A stretch of DNA of 64,000 nt from Streptomyces sp. Go-475 (GTDB lineage: Bacteria; Actinomycetota; Actinomycetes; Streptomycetales; Streptomycetaceae): contig NZ_CP026121.1 of NCBI RefSeq assembly GCF_003330845.1, positions 3,701,501 through 3,765,500 of the forward strand. The letters run 5' to 3'. The translations under genes and the position numbers were made by a program. The notes below the pieces were generated by a model. That model searched no databases. It was not told where the DNA came from and worked only from the letters and a program-made list of their open reading frames with translations. Of this stretch, positions 33,273 through 42,103 are shown in pieces (position 1 is the first letter of the stretch; each line of letters begins with the position of its first letter).

Positions 33273-34838
33273 TCAGGACGGCACCGCAGGGCATCTGGTG
33301 CCCCGTGGTGGGACCCGCAGGTCGGTGAGGTAGCTGTCCACGGCGTGCTCCATGCACGGGCCGCTGGTGACGCTGCCGTGTCCATGGCCCTCGTAGGTGA
33401 GGAGCACACCGCTGCGGCCGAGCTGGCGGGCCACCGAGACCGCCCACGGGTAGCCGGTGGCGGGGTCGTGCAGCGCGTTGGACAGCAGGATCGGCGGGGC
33501 GCCCGGTGCGTCCAGGCGGTGCTGCGGGTTGGCGGTCGGCGCGCCCAGGCACGCCGCCACCATGTGGATCGGCAGCAGGTGAGGCAGGTCGGGCGCGGCC
33601 CTGTTCATCATGGCGACGAGCGAGGCGTACTCCTGGTGGTCGCGCACGGGCAGGTGCCAGTCCGAGCAGAAGACCGGGGTGGCCGGGGGCAGCGGCGCCG
33701 GGGAGGTGGGCGACGCGGGCAGCGGCTCGCTCGCGTCCATCCCCGCGATCGCCGTGGCCAGGCCCGCGTGGTCGGCGCCGTAGAGCTTCCGGAACGCGAT
33801 CTTGTTGACCAGGTCCGAAGACGACAGCGGGGTGCCCGGCTTCGCCGGGTCCGCCAGCCCGCCGCGCCCGGCCCGGGCCAACAGGCCCTGCCAGACGGTG
33901 CGGACGTCCCGGCCGTGCAGCGCGCAGTCCGCGGCGCGGTCGCACCACTTCACGAACTCCCGGAACGAGTCCCCTGCCGTGGCCGCCGCGGACCGCAGGA
34001 AGTCACGGCTGGTCGGGACGCTGTGGTCCATGACGCTCTCCAGCACCATCGCGCGCACGCGGCGCGGGTACGTCTCGGCGTACTGCGCGCCGAGCAGTGT
34101 GCCGTACGAGCTGCCGTGGAAGGTCAGTTGCCGCTCGCCCAGGGCGGCCCGGAGGGCATCCAGGTCCCGGACCGTCTGGCCGGTGTCCAGGTGGTCGAAC
34201 ACCGGGCCGGTACGGGCCCGGCAGTCCGCTCGGAGCCGCCTGTTGTACGCCATGGTGGCGTCGAAGTCCGCCTGGCTGTTCAACTGCGGTGACGGCCGCT
34301 CGGCAAGCAGGTCGCGGGAGCAGGTCACCGGGTTGCTGCCGCCCACGCCGCGCGGGTCGAAGCTGACGACGTCGAAGCTGCGGCGGACTTCGGGGCTGAA
34401 GCGGCTGATCCAGCGCGTCACCCTCTCCACCCCCGAGTCGCCCGGCCCGCCGGGGCCGAACACCATCGCGCCGACGCGCGCGCCGGGGTCGGTGGCCTTG
34501 CGGCGGGCCACGGCCAGGCCGAGTCTCGGCCCGGCCGGGCGGGCCCAGTCGACCGGCACCGAAAGAGTGGCGCACTCGGCTCCCGGCTCTGCCGACCCGG
34601 CACACGGTGCCCACCGCAGGGCCCCGGTGGCGGACGGCGCCGCGTGAGCGGCGGGAGCGGCGGGAGCGGCGGCGAGGCCGGTGACGGCGGCAGTGGTGGT
34701 CCCCACGGCCGTAGTGGTCCCCACAGCCGAGGCAGCACCCACGGCCGTGCCAGTCCCCATGACCATGACGGTTCCCACAGCCATGGCCGTGCCGCGCGCG
34801 GCGATGCGCCGCAGCGCGGATCTACCCCCTAACGGCAT
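33273..34838 (-). CDS. Secreted alpha/beta-hydrolase, tripeptidyl aminopeptidase (TAP)-like; TTA codon
   Basis: A 521-residue protein. ATG 34838 is chosen because AGGAGGAGG lies just upstream; an in-frame start farther up would bury the signal peptide. Residues 1-60 have an R-S-A-L-R-R basic start and a long Ala/Val/Gly hydrophobic stretch, a probable secretion signal. Catalytic regions are MVFGPGGPGDSG (oxyanion), FHGSSYGTLLGAQYAETYP (nucleophile in GSSYG) and LLTYEGHGHGS (histidine). The GSSYG and C-terminal domain match secreted Streptomyces prolyl/tripeptidyl aminopeptidase-like enzymes. Codon 3 is TTA (34830-34832). No operator, so outside the regulon. Confidence 0.87.
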   Translation of the reverse strand: MPLGGRSALRRIAARGTAMAVGTVMVMGTGTAVGAASAVGTTTAVGTTTAAVTGLAAAPAAPAAHAAPSATGALRWAPCAGSAEPGAECATLSVPVDWARPAGPRLGLAVARRKATDPGARVGAMVFGPGGPGDSGVERVTRWISRFSPEVRRSFDVVSFDPRGVGGSNPVTCSRDLLAERPSPQLNSQADFDATMAYNRRLRADCRARTGPVFDHLDTGQTVRDLDALRAALGERQLTFHGSSYGTLLGAQYAETYPRRVRAMVLESVMDHSVPTSRDFLRSAAATAGDSFREFVKWCDRAADCALHGRDVRTVWQGLLARAGRGGLADPAKPGTPLSSSDLVNKIAFRKLYGADHAGLATAIAGMDASEPLPASPTSPAPLPPATPVFCSDWHLPVRDHQEYASLVAMMNRAAPDLPHLLPIHMVAACLGAPTANPQHRLDAPGAPPILLSNALHDPATGYPWAVSVARQLGRSGVLLTYEGHGHGSVTSGPCMEHAVDSYLTDLRVPPRGTRCPAVPS

Positions 34839-35030
34839 GGATCCTCCTCCTGCAGAGAGCGGTTGTGTCAGGCGTACGGACCCGGCCGGGGGCACCGTCG
34901 TCACGTTAGGCGCACTGTCGCCCGTGTGGTGCCCTGGTCAGGGGCTTTTCCGGGTCGGGTCGGGGACCGCTCAGGGGCGCTCGGGGCGCGGGACCCCCGA
35001 GGCGTCGGCGGAGCGAGCGCTGGGCCCGCT

Positions 35031-36335
35031 TCAGACCGCGGCCGCCACGCTCCCGGTCCGCCGCCGGATCACCAGCGCCATCAACGCCGCCGCGGCGCAC
35101 AGCGCCCCCGACGCGTACCACACCACGTCGTACGAGCCGAAGACGTCCCGCGCGACGCCGCCGAGGAAGGCGACGAGGGCCGCGCCCACCTGGTGGGAGG
35201 CGAGGACCCAGCCGAAGACGATCGCGCTGTCCTCGCCGTACTGCTCGCGGCACAGGGCGAGGGTGGGCGGGACGGTGGCGACCCAGTCGAGGCCGTAGAA
35301 GACGATGAAGAAGATCATCGGCGGGTGGACGCTGGGCGCCAGCAGGATCGGCAGGAACATCAGGGAGACGCCCCGCAGCGCGTAGTAGACGGCCAGCAGA
35401 CGGCGCGGCTCGAAGCGGTCCGTGAACCATCCGGAGGCGATCGTGCCGACGACGTCGAAGACGCCGATGACCGCGAGCAGGGAGGCGGCGGCCGTGACGG
35501 GCATGTGGTGGTCGTGGGCCGCGGGGATGAAGTGGGTCTGGATCAGCCCGTTGGTGGAGGCACCGCAGATCGCGAAGGTGCCGGCGAGCAGCCAGAACGG
35601 GCCGGTGCGCGCGGCCGAGAACAACACCTTGAGCGCGCGCCGCGCGGCGCCGGGGACCGGTGCCGGCTTCGGTACGAACTCGGCCGCCCCGTACGGCGTC
35701 TGCCCCACGTCGGCCGGGTGGTCGTGCAGCAGCAGCCACACGAACGGCACGACCGCGAGCGCGGCGAGCGCCACCGTCACGGCCGCCAGGCGCCACTCGT
35801 ACCGGTCGATGATCCAGGACAGCAGCGGCAGGAAGATCAGCTGGCCGGAGGCCGAGGCGGCGGTGAGGATGCCGCTGACCAGGCCGCGCCGCTCGGTGAA
35901 CCAGCGGTTGGTGACGGTCGCCGCGAACGCCAGCGCCATCGAGCCGGAGCCGAGGCCGACCAGCAGCCCCCAGCACAGGATCAGCTGCCAGGCCGCCGTC
36001 ATCCACACGGTGAGCAGGGAGCCGAGCGCGATCACGGTCAGGGCGACCGCGACGACCCGGCGGATGCCGAAGCGGTCCATCAGGGCCGCCGCGAACGGGG
36101 CCGTCAGACCGTACAGCGCGAGATTGACGGAGACGGCGGCGCCGATCGTGCCGCGCGACCAGTCGAACTCGTCGTGCAGCGGGTCGATGAGCAGACCCGG
36201 CACGGAACGGAAGGCGGCGGCGCCGATGATCGTCACGAAGGTGACGGCGGCGACGAACCAGGCGCGGTGCACGCGACGACGGCGGCGGGGCTTCGGCGGC
36301 TGCTCGACGGCCGCCGCATCGGTTGTCTGGGTCAC
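35031..36335 (-). CDS. MFS transporter, monocarboxylate/oxalate-formate type
   Basis: About 434 residues with 12 predicted membrane helices (for example WFVAAVTFVTIIGAAAF, LILCWGLLVGLGSGSMALAFAA, LSWIIDRYEW). The RGLVSGILTAASASGQL and GWFTDRFEPRRLLAVYY blocks are MFS loop motifs. GTG 36335 (MTQTTDAAAVEQ) is preferred because GGAAGC precedes it. It is divergent from the GlxA-type regulator gene 72 bases away, which may control it. It could import the substrate but carries no operator. Confidence 0.86.
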   Translation of the reverse strand: MTQTTDAAAVEQPPKPRRRRRVHRAWFVAAVTFVTIIGAAAFRSVPGLLIDPLHDEFDWSRGTIGAAVSVNLALYGLTAPFAAALMDRFGIRRVVAVALTVIALGSLLTVWMTAAWQLILCWGLLVGLGSGSMALAFAATVTNRWFTERRGLVSGILTAASASGQLIFLPLLSWIIDRYEWRLAAVTVALAALAVVPFVWLLLHDHPADVGQTPYGAAEFVPKPAPVPGAARRALKVLFSAARTGPFWLLAGTFAICGASTNGLIQTHFIPAAHDHHMPVTAAASLLAVIGVFDVVGTIASGWFTDRFEPRRLLAVYYALRGVSLMFLPILLAPSVHPPMIFFIVFYGLDWVATVPPTLALCREQYGEDSAIVFGWVLASHQVGAALVAFLGGVARDVFGSYDVVWYASGALCAAAALMALVIRRRTGSVAAAV

Positions 36336-36406
36336 GACATAGAGCTTCCGGCCTGCGCGGCATCGCATCGAGTGGCCCGAGGGACAGTGTTCGCTAGGAT
36401 CGGGCC

Positions 36407-37444
36407 ATGACCTCGGCCACCCACCCCGCTCCGGACACGGCCCCCGGCGCCCGCCCGCACCGCGTCGTCGTCCTGGCCCTGGACGGCCTGCTCCCCTTCG
36501 AACTCGGCATCCCGCACCGCATCTTCGGCCGTCCCGAGGACGACCGGGGGCGGCCCCTGTACGAGGTCGTGACGTGCTCGGTCCGGCCGCCGGGCCCGGT
36601 CGTCACGGACGCCGACTTCGCCGTCCACGTCCCCCACGGCCCGGAAGCCCTGGCCACCGCCGACACGGTGATCGTCCCGGCGTCGTACCAGCTCGGCCCG
36701 GTCTACGACGAGGGCGTGCTGACCGGTGAACTGGCCGCGGCGCTCACCCACCTCAGGCCCGGCACCCGGCTGGCCTCCATCTGCACCGGCGTCTACGTCC
36801 TGGCCGCCGCCGGTCTCCTCGACGGCCGCCCGGTGACCACCCACTGGGCGGAGGCCGAACGCCTCCAGCGGCTCTTCCCGCAGGTCGAGGTCGACCCGGA
36901 CGTGCTGTTCATCGACGACGGCGACATCCTCACCTCGGCCGGTGTCGCGGCCGGCATCGACCTGTGCCTGCACATGGTGCGCCGCGACCACGGCGCGGCC
37001 GTCGCCAACGACGTGGCCCGCCGCACGGTCGTACCGCCCCACCGCGACGGCGGTCAGGCCCAGTACATCGCGCGGCCGGTGCCCGATCCGCAGCAGGCGT
37101 CCACCACCACCGCCCGCGCCTGGGCGTTGGGCCGTCTCCACGAGCCGATCCAGCTGCGCGACATGGCCGCCCAGGAGTCCATGTCGGTGCGCACCTTCAC
37201 GCGCCGCTTCCGCGAGGAGACCGGCGTCAGCCCCGGCCAGTGGCTCACCCAGCAGCGCGTGGAGCGGGCCCGGCACCTGCTGGAGTCCACCGACCGCTCG
37301 ATGGACCAGGTGGCCCGCGACGCGGGCTTCGGCACGGCCCAGTCGATGCGCCAGCACCTCCAGGCGGCCCTCGGCGTCACCCCCACCGCCTACCGGCGGA
37401 CCTTCCGCGCGGAGAACCCCCCGGCCGCCACCCTCAGAACCTGA
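36407..37444 (+). CDS. GlxA-type AraC-family regulator (DJ-1/PfpI plus AraC HTH)
   Basis: A 345-residue regulator. Residues 15-200 are a DJ-1/PfpI-like sensor domain (VVLALDGLLPFELGIP, LASICTGVYVLAAAGLLDG with the nucleophile-elbow cysteine, TTHWAEAE), and residues 240-340 an AraC double helix-turn-helix (MAAQESMSVRTFTRRFREE, QQRVERARHLLES, VARDAGFGTAQSMRQH). Divergent from the MFS gene. Ligand unknown. Confidence 0.9.
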   Translation: MTSATHPAPDTAPGARPHRVVVLALDGLLPFELGIPHRIFGRPEDDRGRPLYEVVTCSVRPPGPVVTDADFAVHVPHGPEALATADTVIVPASYQLGPVYDEGVLTGELAAALTHLRPGTRLASICTGVYVLAAAGLLDGRPVTTHWAEAERLQRLFPQVEVDPDVLFIDDGDILTSAGVAAGIDLCLHMVRRDHGAAVANDVARRTVVPPHRDGGQAQYIARPVPDPQQASTTTARAWALGRLHEPIQLRDMAAQESMSVRTFTRRFREETGVSPGQWLTQQRVERARHLLESTDRSMDQVARDAGFGTAQSMRQHLQAALGVTPTAYRRTFRAENPPAATLRT

Positions 37445-37449
37445 CGCCG

Positions 37450-38502
37450 TCAGAACGTGAGCACCCCACGGGCCACCCGCCCCGCCTCGGCGTCGGCCGC
37501 CGCCCGCGCGAAGTCCTCGACCGGATAGGTCCTGGTGACGAGTTCGTCGAGCAGGAGGCGGCCCTGGCGGTACAGGTCGGCGTAGAGGGCGATGTCCCGC
37601 TGCGGCCGGGAGGAGCCGTAGCGGCAGCCGAGGACGGACTTGTCCAGGTAGAGGGAGGAGACCCGGAAGGACGCCTCGGCCGCGGCCGGGGGCACGCCCA
37701 GCAGGACCGCCTGGCCGTGCCGGTCCAGCGCGTCGATCGCCTGCCGGATCAGCTCCACCCGGCCGACGCACTCGAAGGCGTGGTCCGCGCCCGTGGGCAG
37801 GACGTCCCGCACCCCCTTCGTCGAGGTGCGGAAGTCGGTCGCGCCGAACCGGCGGGCCGCCTCCTCCTTCGCCGGGTTGGCGTCCACGGCCACGATCCGC
37901 GACGCGCCCGCGAGCCGCGCCCCCTGCAGCACGTTCAGCCCGATCCCGCCCGCCCCGATCACCAGGACGCTGTCGCCGCGCTCCACCCGCGCCCGGTTCA
38001 GCACGGCACCCACGCCCGTCAGCACCCCGCACCCGATGAGCGCGGCCGACGTCAGCGGAATGTCCTCAGGGATACGGACCGCCTGTACGGCCTTGACGAC
38101 GGTCCGCTCCGCGAACGCCGAATGGGACGCGAACTGGTGGACCGGCAGGCCGCCCCGGCGGAACGGCCGGCCCGGGCGGCCTATGGAGTGCCGGCACATG
38201 GTCGGCCGGCCCCGGTCGCAGTCGGCACATGTCCCGCAGTGCGCGAGTGTGGAAAGCGCTACATGATCCCCGGGCACCACATGGGTGACGCCCACACCCA
38301 CCGCCTCCACGACCCCGGCCCCCTCATGGCCCAGCACCACAGGAACCGGGAAGGGTATGGTCCCGTCCACCACCGACAGATCGCTGTGGCACAGCCCGGC
38401 CGCCGCGATCGCGACCCGTACCTCCCCGGGCCCCGGCTCGCGCACCTCCAGGTCCGTGACGACCCTGACCTGTTTCCCGTCGAAGACCACGCCTCGCATC
38501 AC
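37450..38502 (-). CDS. Zinc-dependent alcohol dehydrogenase (MDR)
   Basis: A 350-residue medium-chain dehydrogenase. GLCHSDLSV holds a catalytic zinc cysteine, GHEGAGVVEAVG the substrate-side zinc ligand, CGTCADCDRGRPTMC the four structural-zinc cysteines, and VIGAGGIGLNVLQGA the NAD-binding glycines. The start overlaps the acyl-CoA dehydrogenase stop by four bases. Third gene of the SDR-dehydrogenase-ADH set behind operator O11; it would oxidise an alcohol intermediate. Confidence 0.9.
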   Translation of the reverse strand: MMRGVVFDGKQVRVVTDLEVREPGPGEVRVAIAAAGLCHSDLSVVDGTIPFPVPVVLGHEGAGVVEAVGVGVTHVVPGDHVALSTLAHCGTCADCDRGRPTMCRHSIGRPGRPFRRGGLPVHQFASHSAFAERTVVKAVQAVRIPEDIPLTSAALIGCGVLTGVGAVLNRARVERGDSVLVIGAGGIGLNVLQGARLAGASRIVAVDANPAKEEAARRFGATDFRTSTKGVRDVLPTGADHAFECVGRVELIRQAIDALDRHGQAVLLGVPPAAAEASFRVSSLYLDKSVLGCRYGSSRPQRDIALYADLYRQGRLLLDELVTRTYPVEDFARAAADAEAGRVARGVLTF

Positions 38503-39641
38503 ACGGCTCCCTTGGGCTCCCTGGGCAGACCGAGCACCCGCTCGGCGATGATCGTGCGCTGGATCTGGTCCGAGCCGCCGTAGAGGGTGTCGGCCCGGGA
38601 GAACAGGAACAGGTGCTGCGCCGCGTCCAGTTCGTACGGCGCCGCCGCCGACCAGTCGGCGGGCCCGGCCCCCGCCGCCGCGCCCCGCACCAGCACCGCC
38701 AGCTCACCGAGCCGCTGGTGCCAGCCGGCCCACAGCAGCTTGGCCACGCTCGGCGCTCCCGGCCCGGCCGAACCCCCCAGCGTGCGCAGGGCGTTCCAGC
38801 GCATGGTGCGCAGCTCGGCCCACTGCCGTACGAGCCGCTCACGCACGACGGGTTCCCGCGCCGCTCCCGACTCCACGGCCGCCCGGACCACACCGGCCAG
38901 TTCCTCGGCGAACCCGATCTGCTGGGCCAGCGTGGACACGCCCCGTTCGAAGCCGAGCAGGCTCATGGCCACGCGCCAGCCGTCGCCCTCCCCGCCGACG
39001 ACGTGCTCGGCGTGCGCGCCGTCGAAGGAGACCTCGTTGAAGTCGCTGGTGCCGGTCAGCTGCCGGATGGGCCGGACCTCGATCCGCCCCGGCTGGTCCA
39101 TGGGGACGAGCAGGAAGCTCAGCCCGTGGTGCCGCACCGAGCCCGGTTCGGTCCTGGCCAGCACGAAACACCAGTCCGCCTCGTGCGCGAGCGAGGTCCA
39201 GATCTTCTGCCCGGTGACGCGGTACGAGCGCCCCGCACGCACCGCCGCCGTCCGGATCCCGGCGAGGTCCGACCCGGCGCCGGGTTCGCTGTACCCCTGG
39301 CACCAGAGTTCGTCCCCGGCGGCGATCGGGGGCAGGAAACGGGCCTTCTGCTCCTCGGTGCCGTGGGCGATGAGCGTGGGGGCGAGGAGGTTCTCCCCGA
39401 TGTGCCCGGAGCGCGGGGGCGCCCCCGACCGCGCGTACTCCTCCGCCCAGACGACCTGCTGGGTGAGGGTGGCGGTGCGGTTCCCGAACCCGGACGCCTG
39501 CCACCCGAGCCCGATCCACCCGTCCGCCCCGAGGGCGCGTTCCCAAGTACGCCGATCGACAACGCCGTCGACATGCGAGGAGAGCCAGTCCCGGGCTTCC
39601 CCGCGAAACGCCTCATCGTCCGGACCGAACCCGAAATCCAT
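38499..39641 (-). CDS. Acyl-CoA dehydrogenase, operator O11 unit
   Basis: A 380-residue acyl-CoA dehydrogenase of the large, catalytic-type group: WCQGYSEPGAGSDLAGIRTAAV (flavin and substrate loop), GQKIWTSLAHEADWCFVLARTE, TSDFNEVSFDGAHAEHVVGG and the C-terminal GGSDQIQRTIIAERVLGLPREPK. ATG 39641 follows GGGAGGAG; longer in-frame extensions lack such a site. Located 90 bases after the SDR gene, with a dispersed 29-bp repeat in that gap, so cotranscription is likely but not certain. Confidence 0.9.
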   Translation of the reverse strand: MDFGFGPDDEAFRGEARDWLSSHVDGVVDRRTWERALGADGWIGLGWQASGFGNRTATLTQQVVWAEEYARSGAPPRSGHIGENLLAPTLIAHGTEEQKARFLPPIAAGDELWCQGYSEPGAGSDLAGIRTAAVRAGRSYRVTGQKIWTSLAHEADWCFVLARTEPGSVRHHGLSFLLVPMDQPGRIEVRPIRQLTGTSDFNEVSFDGAHAEHVVGGEGDGWRVAMSLLGFERGVSTLAQQIGFAEELAGVVRAAVESGAAREPVVRERLVRQWAELRTMRWNALRTLGGSAGPGAPSVAKLLWAGWHQRLGELAVLVRGAAAGAGPADWSAAAPYELDAAQHLFLFSRADTLYGGSDQIQRTIIAERVLGLPREPKGAV

Positions 39642-39662
39642 CACGGTTCTCCTCCCGACCCA

Positions 39663-39691
39663 GGGGCGCGGGGAACTGCGCGACAAGCCAC
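39663..39691 (+). repeat. 29-bp dispersed Streptomyces intergenic repeat, copy A
   Basis: Begins GGGGCGCGGGGAACTGCGCG and is identical, in reverse complement, to 60164-60192. It contains a GCGCGGGGAACTGCGC near-palindrome that can fold into a small hairpin. Confidence 0.8.
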
Positions 39692-39731
39692 ACCCGAACC
39701 CCGCACCCGCCACACAACCCGCGCCCCCGAG

Positions 39732-40646
39732 CTACTGGGCGTTGGGCCGCTCCCCTCCCCGCGCCGCCCTCTCCATCTCCCCCACCCGCTTTAGCATCGG
39801 CATCGGATCCACCCCCACCGACCCGGGCAGAAACTCCGCGATCCCCTCCACGGTCCAGCCGCCGGAGGCATACGCGGCGCGCACCTCCCGCGGCTGCGCC
39901 CACACCGCGATCTTCGGCCCGGCGACCGTGTACACCTGCCCCGTCACCCCGGCACGGGCGGCCGCGTCGGACAGCAGGTACACCACCAGCGGGGCGACGT
40001 CCTCCGGCTCCCCGATCTCCGCCAGTTCCATCGGCACCCCCGCCGACATCCGGGTCCGGGCGACCGGCGCCACCGCGTTCGCGGTCACCCCGTACTTGTG
40101 CAGCCCCAGCGCGGCGCTGCGCACCAGGGAGATGATCCCGCCCTTCGCGGCGCTGTAGTTCGCCTGCGACACCGACCCCTGGTGGTTGCCGCTGGTGAAC
40201 CCGATCAGCGTGCCCGCGCGCTGCTTCCGCAGCACCGCCGAGGCCGCCCGGAACACCGTGAATGTCCCCTTGAGGTGCGTGGCGAGGACCGCGTCCCACT
40301 CCTCCTCGGTCATGTTGAACAGCATCCGTTCGCGCAGGATCCCGGCCACGCAGACGACACCGTCCAGCCGCCCGTACGAGGACAGCGCCACGTCGACCAC
40401 CCGCTGCCCGCCCGCCATGGTGGAGATGTCGTCGGCGACCGCCACGGCCGCCCCGCCCGCCGCCTCGATCTCCTTCACCACGGCCTCGGCGACCTCGCTG
40501 GTCGGCGATGCGCCGTCGACCGCGACCCCGTAGTCGTTGACCACGACCCGCGCGCCCTCGGCCGCCGCCGCGAGCGCGACGGCCCGGCCGATGCCCCGCC
40601 CGGCGCCGGTGACGGCGACGACCTTGCCCGCCAAGAAGTTCCCCAC
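39732..40646 (-). CDS. SDR, 3-hydroxyacyl-CoA dehydrogenase/17-beta-HSD4-like
   Basis: A 304-residue SDR longer than the classical 250. TGAGRGIG lies at residues 14-21, VNDYGVAVDG follows as in the peroxisomal multifunctional-enzyme type, GFTSGNHQGSVSQANYSAAKGG carries the catalytic Ser, Tyr and Lys, and a C-terminal extension of about 50 residues (TVEGIAEFL) is typical of acyl-CoA-acting members. GTG 40646 follows GGAAGGGGA. First gene after operator O11; probably oxidises a 3-hydroxyacyl-CoA. Confidence 0.88.
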   Translation of the reverse strand: MGNFLAGKVVAVTGAGRGIGRAVALAAAAEGARVVVNDYGVAVDGASPTSEVAEAVVKEIEAAGGAAVAVADDISTMAGGQRVVDVALSSYGRLDGVVCVAGILRERMLFNMTEEEWDAVLATHLKGTFTVFRAASAVLRKQRAGTLIGFTSGNHQGSVSQANYSAAKGGIISLVRSAALGLHKYGVTANAVAPVARTRMSAGVPMELAEIGEPEDVAPLVVYLLSDAAARAGVTGQVYTVAGPKIAVWAQPREVRAAYASGGWTVEGIAEFLPGSVGVDPMPMLKRVGEMERAARGGERPNAQ

Positions 40647-40671
40647 GCCCGTCCCCTTCCCGTCCCACGGT

Positions 40672-40690
40672 TTCTGACGGACCGTTAGAT
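40672..40690. promoter_or_regulatory. 19-bp operator O11 (divergent promoter)
   Basis: TTCTGACGGACCGTTAGAT, 15 of 17 consensus positions, 25 bases upstream of the SDR GTG at 40646. Confidence 0.78.
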
Positions 40691-40703
40691 TCTCGGTTCC
40701 CGA

Positions 40704-40722
40704 ATTCTACGACCCGTCAGAT
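40704..40722. promoter_or_regulatory. 19-bp operator O12 (divergent promoter)
   Basis: ATTCTACGACCCGTCAGAT, 13 of 17 positions: right arm intact, left arm degenerate. It lies 28 bases upstream of the cyclase ATG. Confidence 0.6.
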
Positions 40723-40750
40723 ACGGGAAGACAAGCCCCGGGGAGGACTC

Positions 40751-41677
40751 ATGTCACTGCCGGACGCGTTCCACGACATCGCGGAGCGCGTGAACAACTG
40801 GGGCCGCTGGGGAGCCGACGACGAACTCGGCACGCTGAACCTGATCACCGACGAGGTGGTGCGGGAGGCCGCCGCCTGCGTGCGCACCGGGCACCGGATC
40901 CCGCTCGCGCTGCCGCTGCGGCAGGACGGCGTGCAGACGGGGATGATCCCCGGCCGCGTCAACCCGCTGCACGTCATGGTGCAGATCAACCAGGAGCTGT
41001 TCGGCCCGGGCACGGTCGCGTGCAGCGACGACGCCGTGACCATGGGGCTCCAGGCGGCCACCCACTGGGACGCCCTGCCCCACGTCTCCCACTCGGGCCG
41101 GCTCTACAACGGCCGCCCGGCGGACAGCATCACCGCGCACGGCGGCGCCGGATTCAGCGGCATGGACAAGGTCCGGCACGTCGTCTCGCGCGGGGTGCTG
41201 CTCGACGTCGCCCGGGCCCGGGGCACGGACCGGCTCGACGGGGGTCACGCCGTCACGCCGGAGGACCTGGACGCCGCCGAGGAACTGGCCCGGACACGGG
41301 TACGGGCCGGTGACCTCGTGCTCGTACGGACGGGGCAGGTCCAGGTCTGCCTGGCCGGGGACCGGCACGCCTACGCGTATCCGTCGCCGGGGCTGTCGAT
41401 CCGGACGCCGGAGTGGTTCCACGCGCGCGATGTGGCGGCCGTCGCCAACGACACCCTCACCTTCGAGGTGTTCCCGCCCGAGGTGGAGGACCTGTGGCTG
41501 CCGGTGCACGCGCTCGACCTCGTGGAGATGGGGATGCCGCAGGGCCAGAACTGGAACCTCGAAGAGTTGTCCACAGCCTGTGGAGAAGCCGGCCGCTACG
41601 CCTTCCTCCTGGCGGCCACCCCCGAGCCCTTCACAGGGGCGACCGGGGCGCCTGTGGCCCCGGTCGCCGTCCTGTAG
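40751..41677 (+). CDS. Cyclase/kynurenine-formamidase-like hydrolase
   Basis: A 308-residue protein of the cyclase family (PF04199 type). Metal-binding residues are in QAATHWDALPHVSHSG (T-H-x-D-x-x-x-H), followed by TAHGGAGFSGMDKV and RGVLLDVARARG; GDLVLVRTGQV and WFHARDVAAVANDTLTFE lie in the second half. Relatives hydrolyse formamides or cyclic diketones. GGGGAGGA precedes the ATG. Controlled from the divergent O11/O12 region. Ring opening of a cyclic diketone is a plausible role in this set. Confidence 0.87.
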   Translation: MSLPDAFHDIAERVNNWGRWGADDELGTLNLITDEVVREAAACVRTGHRIPLALPLRQDGVQTGMIPGRVNPLHVMVQINQELFGPGTVACSDDAVTMGLQAATHWDALPHVSHSGRLYNGRPADSITAHGGAGFSGMDKVRHVVSRGVLLDVARARGTDRLDGGHAVTPEDLDAAEELARTRVRAGDLVLVRTGQVQVCLAGDRHAYAYPSPGLSIRTPEWFHARDVAAVANDTLTFEVFPPEVEDLWLPVHALDLVEMGMPQGQNWNLEELSTACGEAGRYAFLLAATPEPFTGATGAPVAPVAVL

Positions 41678-41701
41678 GCCATCCCCCTGAAGCTGGATGG
41701 C
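41678..41701 (+). terminator. Hairpin terminator after the cyclase gene
   Basis: GCCATCC (41678-41684) pairs perfectly with GGATGGC (41695-41701) around a 10-base loop, directly after the stop codon. Confidence 0.55.
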
Positions 41702-42081
41702 GGCGCCGCGCTGCTCGCCCCGAGCACGGCAGCGCGCGCCGCCACCCGACTCCGGCGCTCCCGCCCCGGCTCCCTTGGCCCTGAAAGGGAGCCGACGCCG
41801 AATCACGACTCACACTCGCCGAGGGCCACCGTCGTCGAAGCCCTCGCCGTCCCCTCACGGCGAATCGCTGCCCACAAGCGTGAGCAACCGGTCACGACGC
41901 GTCAACACCCGTTCGGTGATTTATTACTTATGCGGCATTTGCCATGGGCGCGCACGGAAGCACGTCCCGGCGCACCGCCGCATACCCCGAGGAAACCGGC
42001 CGATCGGCCGCGCCTCCGTGCCCCCGCCCCGCCGCATGACCGCGCGGCATGTGCCGCCGTACACCGCGCCCGCTCCGGCCG
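41702..42081. other. 380-base gap without a supported gene
   Basis: Between the cyclase terminator and the displaced hairpin beside the IS630 element. Base composition is less GC3-structured than the genes, with an A/T-richer patch at 41910-41945. I see no ORF with codon bias and ribosome site, no operator and no RNA gene; it may be debris of a lost gene. Confidence 0.5.
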
Positions 42082-42100
42082 CGCCCGCCGAGCGCGGGCG
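42082..42100. terminator. Hairpin next to the IS630 insertion, probably the displaced terminator of the ATP-binding protein gene
   Basis: CGCCCGC-CGAGC-GCGGGCG, a perfect 7-bp stem. If the IS and MITE are removed, it falls three bases after the TAG stop codon of the gene now ending at 43395. Confidence 0.55.
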
Positions 42101-42103
42101 GGG

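Noticed and set aside
37439..37455. CTGACG-C-CGTCAG palindrome similar to the regulon operator
   Set aside because: The half-sites are separated by one base rather than three and lie between two convergent stop codons, where an operator would control nothing.
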